Source of the DNA: G963674665 sp964609625
Lineage (GTDB): Bacteria > Desulfobacterota > Desulfovibrionia > Desulfovibrionales > Desulfovibrionaceae
Assembly: GCA_964609625.1 (NCBI GenBank)
Contig: CAZSRS010000028.1
Span: 1-53,724, forward strand
Direction: 5' to 3'
Length of the DNA stretch: 53,724 nucleotides
Part shown: positions 1 through 7,290 of the stretch, piece by piece
Position numbering within the stretch: the stretch's first letter is position 1
How the letters are laid out: each line of letters begins with the position of its first letter
Program-made: the position numbers and the translations under genes
Notes under the pieces: generated by a model
Told to the model about the DNA's origin: nothing
Seen by the model: only the letters and a program-made list of their open reading frames with translations
Databases searched by the model: none

Positions 1-815
1 TCCGTGATGTTGTAGAGGTTTTCCGCGCTGCCCAGGATCAGGATGCCGTTGTCCTTGAGCCGCCGATGCAGCAGGTCCACGATGCTCCGCTTGGTGTCGT
101 CGTCGAAGTAGATCAGGACGTTGCGGCTAAAGATGACCTCGAAATCGGCGTAGATCCCGTAAGGGCGGGTCAGGTTCATCTTGCGGAAGTCCACCATCTT
201 GCGCAATTCGGGTAGAATCTTCCACTGCCTGCCCTGTTGTCTGAAAAATTTCTTCAGCCGTTCCGGAGAAATGCCTCGGGCCACTTCCGCCTCGTTGTAC
301 AGCCCGGCGATGGCGCGTTGCAGCACGCGGGAAGAGACATCCGTGGCCAGGATGCGGAAGTCGTTGAGCGAACCGGCAAAGCCGGGTTTCGAATCGATGT
401 ACTCCTGGATCAGGATCCCCAGGCTGTAGGCCTCCTGCCCGGTGGACACCGCCGTGCACCAGATGCGCACGGGTTCGGGCTTGCCACCCGCGGCGTACTC
501 CCGGCGCAGTCTGTCCGCCAGTTCAGGCAGCAGATGACCGGCGAACGCCTCGAAGGGATGTTTGTCCCGGAAAAAGGAGGTCTCGTTGGTGGTCATGGAA
601 GCGATGATCTGATCGTGCAGATCCTGAGAGGGGCGCCGCGAGAGGAGCTTGATGAATCCCGCGAAATCCCCGCAACCCATGCTCTCTACCAGCTCGCTCA
701 GGCGTTGTTGGATCAGATAGCGTTTTTCGTCCTGGATGTAGAGGCCACAGAGATTGTGGATGTAATGGCGCAAGGCCTCGAATTCCTGGGGGCCGAGTTC
801 TTTATTGGAGGTCAT
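1..815 (-). CDS. cheR: CheR chemoreceptor methyltransferase (partial, C-terminus beyond window)
   Basis: SAM-dependent protein-glutamate methyltransferase that methylates chemoreceptor signalling helices in the cytoplasm. The visible 271 residues start MTSNKELGPQEF and contain the all-alpha N-terminal domain, the TTNETSFFRD segment typical of CheR near residue 75, and the SAM-binding STGQEAYSLG loop near residue 130. The sequence continues through FSRNVLIYFD, and the 3' end lies off the left edge. The ATG at 815 lies inside the end of cheB (stop at 802), a 14-bp overlap that suggests translational coupling. Together the two genes form the adaptation pair for the divergently transcribed cheA-cheW-receptor operon. 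Identity is firm; the missing C-terminus prevents checking for a TPR or other extension. Confidence 0.93.
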   Translation of the reverse strand, partial: MTSNKELGPQEFEALRHYIHNLCGLYIQDEKRYLIQQRLSELVESMGCGDFAGFIKLLSRRPSQDLHDQIIASMTTNETSFFRDKHPFEAFAGHLLPELADRLRREYAAGGKPEPVRIWCTAVSTGQEAYSLGILIQEYIDSKPGFAGSLNDFRILATDVSSRVLQRAIAGLYNEAEVARGISPERLKKFFRQQGRQWKILPELRKMVDFRKMNLTRPYGIYADFEVIFSRNVLIYFDDDTKRSIVDLLHRRLKDNGILILGSAENLYNIT

Positions 816-1890
816 CGTCACCCCCACGTATGGCCTCCAGGACGGCAGCGGGCACTTCTTCCGGGGGCAGAATCCTGTCCACGCAGCCCGTGGCCACCGC
901 GCTCCCAGGCATGCCCCAGACCACACTGGAATCCTTGTCCTGGGCAATGATATAGGCTCCGGCCTCCTTCAGCTCCAACAGGGCCTTGGATCCGTCCGCG
1001 CCCATTCCCGTGAGCACCAAGACCACCACATCGCCCCGCAGCACCTTGGCCGCGGAGCGGAACAGCACATTCACCGAGGGCCTGCACCCGTCCTCGGGAG
1101 GGCCTTCGTCCAGTTGCAGGCAGATGCCTCCCTCGCAGCGGGTAAAGACCAAGTGTCTGCCGCCGGGTGCGAGGTAGACCCTGCCCTTTTCCAGCAGGTC
1201 GCCGTCCCTGGCTTCGCGGACCAGGTGCGAACATTTGGCGTCCAAGCTCGCGGCCAGGGACGACGTGAAATTGGGGGGCATGTGCTGCACCACGCAGATG
1301 GGTAGATCCACCAGCTCGCACAGCCGGGGCAGGATGGTGGAGAGTACCTTGGGGCCGCCCGTGGAAACGCCGATGAGCACCGCCTTGATCTTGGAGGCGT
1401 TGGTTCTGAGTACGGAATCCTGCTTGGGAGTCACGCTTCTGGTTGTCTGCCTGGTGCCGGCGATGCTCGAGAATATCCGCTTGGAGGAGTAGTTGCGCAT
1501 TTTGACGAACAACTGCCTGCACAGGGATTGCAAGACCATGTCCATGTCCGTGCTTTCGGGCATGAGCACGAAGTCGAAGGCCCCGGCTTCCAGGGCCTTG
1601 ATGGTTTTCTCCGCATTGCGCTCCCTGCGGTGGGCTATGAGAATCACGCCCACATGACCTTCCTCTGGGCCTGCTTCGTTGAATTGCTGAATATCCTTGA
1701 GTGCCTCCAGGGCGCCAGGCATTTCCACGTCAAAGACCGCCACGTCGGGCCGATGTTTCACCAGCGAGGCCACGGCCGCTGTTTTGTTCGGTACCGTGGC
1801 CGTCACCTCCACGTCCTCGGCGCGCTCCAAGGCGTGTTTGAGGGTCTCGCGGAAATCCCTGGATGGGTCTATGATCAGAACTCGAATCAT
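802..1890 (-). CDS. cheB: CheB protein-glutamate methylesterase with degenerate receiver domain
   Basis: Receptor methylesterase/deamidase, 362 residues: receiver about 1-125, linker, catalytic domain about 168-355. The catalytic triad is visible as Ser176 (GVSTGGP), His203 (VQHMP) and Asp299 (GMGADGS). I chose the ATG at 1890 (MIRVLIIDPS) because the receiver fold begins there; an in-frame ATG at 1947 would add 19 residues of no domain character. The receiver keeps the phosphoacceptor Asp54 (VFDVEMPG). However, it has Asp8-Pro9 where two acidic residues are usual, an Ala in the conserved Thr/Ser region (ILIAH), and Met110-Pro111 where Lys-Pro is expected. Activation by phosphorylation may therefore be altered. 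First gene of cheB-cheR, divergent from parA. Confidence 0.93.
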   Translation of the reverse strand: MIRVLIIDPSRDFRETLKHALERAEDVEVTATVPNKTAAVASLVKHRPDVAVFDVEMPGALEALKDIQQFNEAGPEEGHVGVILIAHRRERNAEKTIKALEAGAFDFVLMPESTDMDMVLQSLCRQLFVKMRNYSSKRIFSSIAGTRQTTRSVTPKQDSVLRTNASKIKAVLIGVSTGGPKVLSTILPRLCELVDLPICVVQHMPPNFTSSLAASLDAKCSHLVREARDGDLLEKGRVYLAPGGRHLVFTRCEGGICLQLDEGPPEDGCRPSVNVLFRSAAKVLRGDVVVLVLTGMGADGSKALLELKEAGAYIIAQDKDSSVVWGMPGSAVATGCVDRILPPEEVPAAVLEAIRGGDDDLQ

Positions 1891-1971
1891 CTCGCCTTGT
1901 TCCGAAAGTGGATTGCGGCCAGACTCCGGGTCGTTGCCTCGGATCACCGGGGTCTGTCGTCCATATTCAAT

Positions 1972-2000
1972 TATTTAGCTGGAATGAGCGGAAATGGCAA
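1972..2000 (-). promoter_or_regulatory. Putative sigma-70 promoter for cheB-cheR
   Basis: Reading the minus strand, TTGCCA (plus 1995-2000) is followed by exactly 17 nt and then TAAATA (plus 1972-1977). The position suits a start about 70-80 nt upstream of the cheB ATG at 1890. It is seen by eye only and there is no transcript evidence. Confidence 0.45.
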
Positions 2001-2007
2001 TACATAG

Positions 2008-2036
2008 TTGAATGATGACAGGGTGCTGGTTATGAT
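2008..2036 (+). promoter_or_regulatory. Putative sigma-70 promoter for the parA-cheA operon
   Basis: TTGAAT (2008-2013), a 17-nt spacer, and TATGAT (2031-2036) give a near-consensus element whose start would fall near 2043, about 40 nt before the parA ATG. Its -35 end lies only a few bases from the -35 of the divergent cheB promoter, so the two could compete or share a regulator. Confidence 0.5.
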
Positions 2037-2081
2037 GTACATATAAGAAAAACAAACAGCACGCCATCCAAAGGGTAGCGG

Positions 2082-2855
2082 ATGAAGCGTATAGCATTCG
2101 CCGTGGAAAAAGGGGGGACCGGCAAGACAACCAGCGCTGTGCACGCGGCATATGCCCTTGCCCAGATGGGACGCAACGTGCTGCTCGTGGACACCGACAC
2201 CCAGGATCAATGTGCTTCCCACCTGGGAATCAAGCAGTTCGAGCCGGGATTGGCCGAACTCGTTCTCGGAGAGGTGACCCCGCGCGAGGTCATCAGACAG
2301 GCCAGACCAAGGCTCTTTCTCCTCTCCGCCGGTGAAAATCTCTCGGGTGTCAAGGCGCATCTGGCGGACATCGCGGCCAAAGTGGGCATCGATCCCGGCC
2401 AGGTGCTCGAGGCGGCGCTCTCCTTCACCACTTCGGGCCGGTTGGACTATGTCATCCTGGATACCGCCCCGGGCAGCGACGCCTTCCTGGCCAACGTCCT
2501 GCTCTACGCCCACAGGATCATCGTGCCCGTGCCACCGGAAATGCAGGCCATTCGCGGCATGATGCGCTTTTTTCGCACGGTGCAGCTTCTGGGGCGGGAG
2601 GTTGATCACATCCTGCCGACCTTTCACGACAAACGGGTCTCCAAGACCTTCCGGATCATGGTCAAGCTCAAACAGCATTTTCCACACATGCTCCTGGAAA
2701 AAATTTCCTATACCTCGCTCATCTCCGAGGCTGCCGGCGCCGGGTTGACCATCTTTGAATACAAGCCACAGCATCGTGTGGCCCAGGAATACATGGACCT
2801 GGCCAAAACACTCGAAACAATGGAACAGCGACATGCCCAACAAGCCCAAGCCTGA
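2082..2855 (+). CDS. ParA/MinD-family ATPase of chemotaxis operon
   Basis: Deviant-Walker ATPase of the ParA/Soj/ParC family, 257 residues. The P-loop KGGTGKTT sits at residues 10-17 with the signature Lys, LLVDTDTQ near residue 39 forms the switch I/Walker A' region, and YVILDTAPG near residue 124 is Walker B. Proteins of this family position plasmids, chromosomes or protein arrays by ATP-dependent dimerisation. Being the first gene of an operon with cheA, cheW and receptors suggests a ParC-like role in placing or segregating chemosensory arrays. That role is inferred from context. The stop overlaps the next start by 23 bp. Chromosome-type ParA is unlikely because no parB is adjacent. Confidence 0.85.
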   Translation: MKRIAFAVEKGGTGKTTSAVHAAYALAQMGRNVLLVDTDTQDQCASHLGIKQFEPGLAELVLGEVTPREVIRQARPRLFLLSAGENLSGVKAHLADIAAKVGIDPGQVLEAALSFTTSGRLDYVILDTAPGSDAFLANVLLYAHRIIVPVPPEMQAIRGMMRFFRTVQLLGREVDHILPTFHDKRVSKTFRIMVKLKQHFPHMLLEKISYTSLISEAAGAGLTIFEYKPQHRVAQEYMDLAKTLETMEQRHAQQAQA

Positions 2856-3435
2856 AGTCATCGCCGACTCCGTGACCTTCGACACCGAGCCAGACGATGC
2901 CTTCAGCCTCGTGCTCGGCGACATCAACGCCAACCCGTTGCTGCAAGTGCCCCTGTTCCGGGGAGGAGCCACGGGACCCGCCAATGGGCCGCACGGCGCC
3001 ACGTTGCAAAGTCCGTTTCTCCAAAACGGGGCAACCCCGAACATCCTCGCGCCCCTTGACCGAATGGCACCCCAGCAACCCACTGCATCCGCGGCGCTCA
3101 CACCACCGGCATCCGAAACCACGGTCGACGAGCCGGTCTGCACCGTGGTGGCGGACACCTGTGTCCTCGACCTGTCCCACATCCCTCCGGAGAGCTTGGC
3201 GGACACCCTGGCACGGGCCAGAACCACCACGGCCCCCATCATCCGCCTGGATTTCCAGAGGGTGGAGCGCCTGGAGGCCCATGTCCTGGCCGTGCTCCTG
3301 GCCTTCAGCCGCAAGCTCCGGCGCTCCGGCGACAAACGCTTGCTGCTGGCCAATTGCAATCAGTCGCTCAGGCTGCTGTTCCAGACATTGCGCATACAGC
3401 AAACCCACGGCATCACCCTGAGCGTACCGGAGTGA
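2833..3435 (+). CDS. STAS-domain-like protein lacking the phosphorylatable serine
   Basis: A 200-residue cytoplasmic protein beginning MPNKPKPEVI. The first ~100 residues are Pro/Ala-rich and probably disordered. The last ~95 have the STAS (anti-anti-sigma) pattern: a strand (TCVLDLSHI), a helix, a core strand (PIIRLDFQRVERLEA), a helix (VLAVLLAFSRKLRRSG), a strand (KRLLLANC) and a final helix ending TLRI. Canonical STAS domains have a D-S-S-G type motif after the core strand; here the equivalent stretch reads LEAHVLA with no Ser/Thr. That argues against SpoIIAA-type phospho-switching. It overlaps parA and sits 4 bp before cheA, so it is probably an array or kinase partner. Alternatives are a MlaB-like STAS or a scaffold; the function is unknown. 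Confidence 0.65.
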   Translation: MPNKPKPEVIADSVTFDTEPDDAFSLVLGDINANPLLQVPLFRGGATGPANGPHGATLQSPFLQNGATPNILAPLDRMAPQQPTASAALTPPASETTVDEPVCTVVADTCVLDLSHIPPESLADTLARARTTTAPIIRLDFQRVERLEAHVLAVLLAFSRKLRRSGDKRLLLANCNQSLRLLFQTLRIQQTHGITLSVPE

Positions 3436-3439
3436 CTTC

Positions 3440-6400
3440 ATGGATTTCGACGACTCCTTGCTCGACGAGTTCATAGCGGAAGCCAACGAGCACCTCCTCA
3501 GTATCGAGGATGACTTCCTGGCCCTGGAGCGCCAGAAGGAAGCCCCGGACCAGGAACTCGTGGACAAGGTCTTCAGAGCCATTCATTCGGTCAAGGGGGG
3601 CGCCGCCTTCGTGGGGCTGGGCACCATCAAGGAGCTTGCCCACGCCATGGAGAATCTTCTCTCGAAGGTCCGCTCGGGAGAAATCCAGCTCCAATCCGCG
3701 CATATCGACGCCCTGCTGCGGGGTGTGGACCTGCTCAACGCCATGATCGCCGCCCCAGCGCAAAGCGACCAGATCGACATCGCATCCCTGCACGCCCACC
3801 TCAAGGAACTCCTGTCCGGCGCCGTTGTCCCCGTGGCAGCAGATTCCAGGCCGCGGAGCACATCCAAGCCCGAGCTTAAGGCTCAACCCACTCCCGCACA
3901 GCGGCCGGAACCCAAGCCTCTGCCCAAGCCCGAACCCACTCCCGCACAGCGGCCCGAACCCACGCCTGCCCCCAAGCCCACACTCGCGCCCCAGCCGCGG
4001 AAGATCGCCGCACTGCCCGAGGACAGCGCCCTGCAATTGGATGCCAAGGCCGGCGAACAGCTCACGCAGGCGCTGCACGCCGGAGAACACATCTACTACC
4101 TGCGGCTCGATCTTGGAGCGGCCGAGGCTCCGAGCCTGGAAGAGCTGATTCCGAACGTGGAAAGGGGAGGACGGATCATTCTGGCGGGCTTCTGCCTGGC
4201 CGACGTCGATCCGAAAAAAGCTCCGGACGTGCCACTGTATGCAGAATTTCTCCTGGCTGGCGGGAATCCACCCAAGGACCTTGGCCATGTACTGGAAGTG
4301 CCGGAGACGGATATTCTCCCTCCCAGTGAATCAGTGGCAATGGAAGAACCTGAACAGGGAGCCGAGGAGCCGAGTGCGGAGACGCCGGCTTCCATTCACG
4401 CCGAAACCATATTTCCCTTGACGGACGAAGAGCCGGAGCCGGATACCGATGCGTTTCCATCGGAGGAGCAGGCCCTGCTACCGGAGGAACCGGTGGTACA
4501 GACGTCCGCGCCGCAGGCCGAACCCCAGCCGGACCGGGACACCGCCCCCCAGAAGGGCGAAAAGGAACGCAGCAGCTTCATCCGCATCAACGTCGCCATC
4601 CTGGACAAGCTCATGACCCTGGCGGGCGAATTGGTGCTAGTGCGCAACCAGCAACTGCTGAGCATGGAGCGCTCCGACGCGGCCAGCAGGGACATGGTGC
4701 AGCGATTGGACATGGTCACCTCCGAGTTGCAGGAGACCATCATGCAGACCCGGATGCAGCCCATCGGCAACATCTTCAACAAACTGCCGCGCATCGCGCG
4801 GGATCTGGGCAACTCCCTGGGCAAGGAAATCGAGATTCAGATCACGGGCAACGAGGTGGAACTGGACAAGACCATCCTCGAGTCCCTCAACGACCCACTG
4901 ATCCACATCATCCGCAACTGTTGCGATCACGGCATAGAACTTCCGGCCGAGAGGGAGAGCGTCGGCAAACGCGCCACGGGCATTATCAGCGTCCACGCCT
5001 ATCACGAAGGTGGGCAGATCAACATCGAGGTCGCGGACGACGGCAGGGGCATCGACCCCCGCGCCGTCCGACGAACAGCCGTGAAACACCGCATCCGCAC
5101 CGAGACGGAACTTTCCCAGATGACCGACAGGGAAGTGATTTCCCTGGTCATGCTGCCCGGCTTTTCCACGGCCAAAAAGGTCAGCGAGATCTCGGGCCGA
5201 GGCGTGGGCATGGACGTCGTGCGGCACGCCATCGAGAATCTCGGCGGCACCTTGGAACTGGAATCCTGGCTCGGTCAGGGTACCACCCTGCACCTGCGTC
5301 TTCCCCTGACCCTGGCCATCATCCCCTGTCTCATCGTCACCGTGGCCGGCAACCGCTTCGCCATCCCCCAGGTCAATCTGGAAGAGCTGGTCTGTCTCTA
5401 CGACGACGACGTCATCATGCGCATCGAGGTGGCTGGGAACCAGGAGGTCTATCGCTTGCGCAATCGGCTTCTGCCCATGGTCCGGCTCAACGAGGTCCTT
5501 GCCAGACCCAGGCCCTTTACCCGTGAGACCAAGGCCGACATCGCCGAGAAGTACCACCGTCGCGGTCTGGAGCTTCAGGCAGAGGAGTTGGTGCCCCGGA
5601 CCAGGGACGATTCCAACCTCACGCTTCTCTCCCTGGAGCAGGCGCACGCCGCGTACCCACCGGAAAGCCTGTTCTTTGCCGTGGTCCGAATTGGCTCCGA
5701 GCGCTTCGGACTCATCGTGGACAAGGTCCTGGGCACCGAGGAAATCGTGGTCAAACCCATGCACCCCAGCCTGAAGTTCCTGAAGTGCTATTCCGGCGCC
5801 ACGGTCATGGGCGACGGCTCCGTGTCCCTGATCCTGGACATCGAGGGCATCGCCCGGCACGCCGGGGTTTTTCTGGAGCAACCGGAGGAAGATATCCTCA
5901 CGCGGCGCGGCTCCGGCACCAGCGACGACGACACCCAATCCATCCTGCTTTTCCGCAACGGCCCCAGGGAGCAGTTCGCCTTGGCCCTGCCGCTCATCCG
6001 GCGGATCGAGAAGATCTCCATGTCCAACATCGAGGTGGTGGGCAACAAGGAGTTCATCACCATAGACGGTCAGTCCACCCTGGTGCTCAGGCTCGATGTA
6101 CTGCTCATGGTGAGCCCCTGCCAGGAGAAGGAGGAGATGTTCCTGATCCTTCCCAAATTCATCAAACGCCCCTTCGGGATTCTCATGTCGCAGATCCTGG
6201 ACATCGAGGAGGCGCACATCAGCCTGAACACCGAGAGTTATCAGGAGGACGGTCTCCTGGGCACGGACATCATCAGAGGGCATCTCACGCTCTTCCCGGA
6301 CATCTTTCGACTCATCGAGCTGGCCGAGCCGCAGTGGTTCTCCGAGCGCCGCCTGGCGCACCCGCCGCCAAAGGAAAAGAAGCGCATCCTCATCGTGGAG

Positions 6401-6763
6401 GACTCCTCGTTCCTGCGGCACATGATCCGGCGCTATCTGGAGGCCGACGGCTATGAAGTCTCGGAAACCGAACACGGCCAGGAGGCCCTGGACACCCTGG
6501 AGGCGAACGACTTCGATCTCGTGGTTTCGGACATCGAAATGCCCGTGATGGACGGGTTGGAATTCATCAAGACCCTGCGCCACGGTGGCAGGCTGCACGA
6601 CATACCGGCCCTGGCGCTGACCTCCCTGAACTCGGAGGAGGACATGCGCCGGGCGCTCAAGGCCGGCTTCGACAGGTATCAGGTCAAGCTGGACCGGGAA
6701 TTGTTTCTCGCCGACGTGACCAGGATGCTCACCGACGAGGCCAAGACGATGGAGCGACGTTGA
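3440..6763 (+). CDS. cheA: CheA hybrid chemotaxis histidine kinase (HPt, kinase, CheW-like, REC)
   Basis: Autophosphorylating kinase that reads receptor signals through CheW, 1107 residues. The HPt domain (1-~110) carries the phospho-His49 in AIHSVKGG. A Pro-rich linker follows (~135-195) containing a tandem repeat. The P3 dimerisation helices start near residue 380 (ILDKLMTLAGELVLVRNQ). The ATPase has an N-box (IIRNCCDHGIE), G1 (DDGRGID) and G2 (GRGVGMD). A CheW-like regulatory domain begins near residue 625, and a second CheW-like region lies around 835-970 (ILLFRNGPREQFALALPL). A C-terminal receiver (~980-1100) has VEDSS and phospho-Asp about 1031 (VSDIEMPVMDG). The fused receiver could act as phosphate sink or output. 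No separate cheY lies in the window. Confidence 0.95.
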   Translation: MDFDDSLLDEFIAEANEHLLSIEDDFLALERQKEAPDQELVDKVFRAIHSVKGGAAFVGLGTIKELAHAMENLLSKVRSGEIQLQSAHIDALLRGVDLLNAMIAAPAQSDQIDIASLHAHLKELLSGAVVPVAADSRPRSTSKPELKAQPTPAQRPEPKPLPKPEPTPAQRPEPTPAPKPTLAPQPRKIAALPEDSALQLDAKAGEQLTQALHAGEHIYYLRLDLGAAEAPSLEELIPNVERGGRIILAGFCLADVDPKKAPDVPLYAEFLLAGGNPPKDLGHVLEVPETDILPPSESVAMEEPEQGAEEPSAETPASIHAETIFPLTDEEPEPDTDAFPSEEQALLPEEPVVQTSAPQAEPQPDRDTAPQKGEKERSSFIRINVAILDKLMTLAGELVLVRNQQLLSMERSDAASRDMVQRLDMVTSELQETIMQTRMQPIGNIFNKLPRIARDLGNSLGKEIEIQITGNEVELDKTILESLNDPLIHIIRNCCDHGIELPAERESVGKRATGIISVHAYHEGGQINIEVADDGRGIDPRAVRRTAVKHRIRTETELSQMTDREVISLVMLPGFSTAKKVSEISGRGVGMDVVRHAIENLGGTLELESWLGQGTTLHLRLPLTLAIIPCLIVTVAGNRFAIPQVNLEELVCLYDDDVIMRIEVAGNQEVYRLRNRLLPMVRLNEVLARPRPFTRETKADIAEKYHRRGLELQAEELVPRTRDDSNLTLLSLEQAHAAYPPESLFFAVVRIGSERFGLIVDKVLGTEEIVVKPMHPSLKFLKCYSGATVMGDGSVSLILDIEGIARHAGVFLEQPEEDILTRRGSGTSDDDTQSILLFRNGPREQFALALPLIRRIEKISMSNIEVVGNKEFITIDGQSTLVLRLDVLLMVSPCQEKEEMFLILPKFIKRPFGILMSQILDIEEAHISLNTESYQEDGLLGTDIIRGHLTLFPDIFRLIELAEPQWFSERRLAHPPPKEKKRILIVEDSSFLRHMIRRYLEADGYEVSETEHGQEALDTLEANDFDLVVSDIEMPVMDGLEFIKTLRHGGRLHDIPALALTSLNSEEDMRRALKAGFDRYQVKLDRELFLADVTRMLTDEAKTMERR
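3885..3980 (+). repeat. Two 48-bp tandem repeat units inside the cheA linker
   Basis: Two consecutive 48-bp units (3885-3932 and 3933-3980) encode PTPAQRPEPKPLPKPE and PTPAQRPEPTPAPKPT. Their first 30 bases differ at one position. They form the Pro-rich tether between the HPt domain and the rest of CheA. Copy number could vary by slippage without breaking the frame. Confidence 0.85.
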
Positions 6764-6764
6764 C

Positions 6765-7265
6765 ATGGACAAGGACTTGCACAAACGGGTCACACCAAGC
6801 GGCAAGATCAAACAGTTCTGCACCTTTCGGATCGCGGGCCGCCGTTACGGCGTGGACATCCTGGACGTCAAGGAGGTCAACCAGGAGGCCGCCTTTACTA
6901 AAATCTACCATGCCCCCAAGGAAGTCATGGGCTATGTGAACATCCGCGGCCGCATCCACCTGATCCTCAACCTGCGTCGTATTTTGGGCATACGCAGCGC
7001 CCAGGTGGACGAAAAGAGCCGCCTCGTCCTGTTCAAGCCCAGCGTGGGCGAGTCTTTCGGCGTGCTCGTCGATGCCATCAGCGACGTGGTGGAAACAGAC
7101 GAGAACCTCATCGAGTCGGGCTCCATCGTGAACGAGGAACTCGGTTCCGACGAGCGCAACGAAACCGTGGACCTCATCGCCGGTGTCTGCCGGCTCAAGG
7201 ATTCCCTGCTGTTGATCATCAACGCCAGAAATCTCCTTAGAATCGTGGACAAGGCCAAGACCTGA
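6765..7265 (+). CDS. cheW: CheW chemotaxis coupling protein
   Basis: A 166-residue single-domain CheW/SH3-like protein that bridges receptors to CheA. Recognisable segments are CTFRIAGRRYGVDILDVKEV near the N-terminus, GYVNIRGRIHLILNLRRILG around residues 60-80, and FGVLVDAISDVVE around 100. It starts 1 bp after the cheA stop (TGACATG), so it is certainly cotranscribed and probably coupled. The first ~15 residues (MDKDLHKRVTPSGK) precede the fold. The length is usual for the family and nothing is missing. Confidence 0.95.
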   Translation: MDKDLHKRVTPSGKIKQFCTFRIAGRRYGVDILDVKEVNQEAAFTKIYHAPKEVMGYVNIRGRIHLILNLRRILGIRSAQVDEKSRLVLFKPSVGESFGVLVDAISDVVETDENLIESGSIVNEELGSDERNETVDLIAGVCRLKDSLLLIINARNLLRIVDKAKT

Positions 7266-7290
7266 GTCCAAACCAAGGAAGTCCCGAACC

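Noticed and set aside
4637..6823. Long antisense frame under cheA
   Set aside because: Compositionally a shadow of cheA, which has intact domains throughout.
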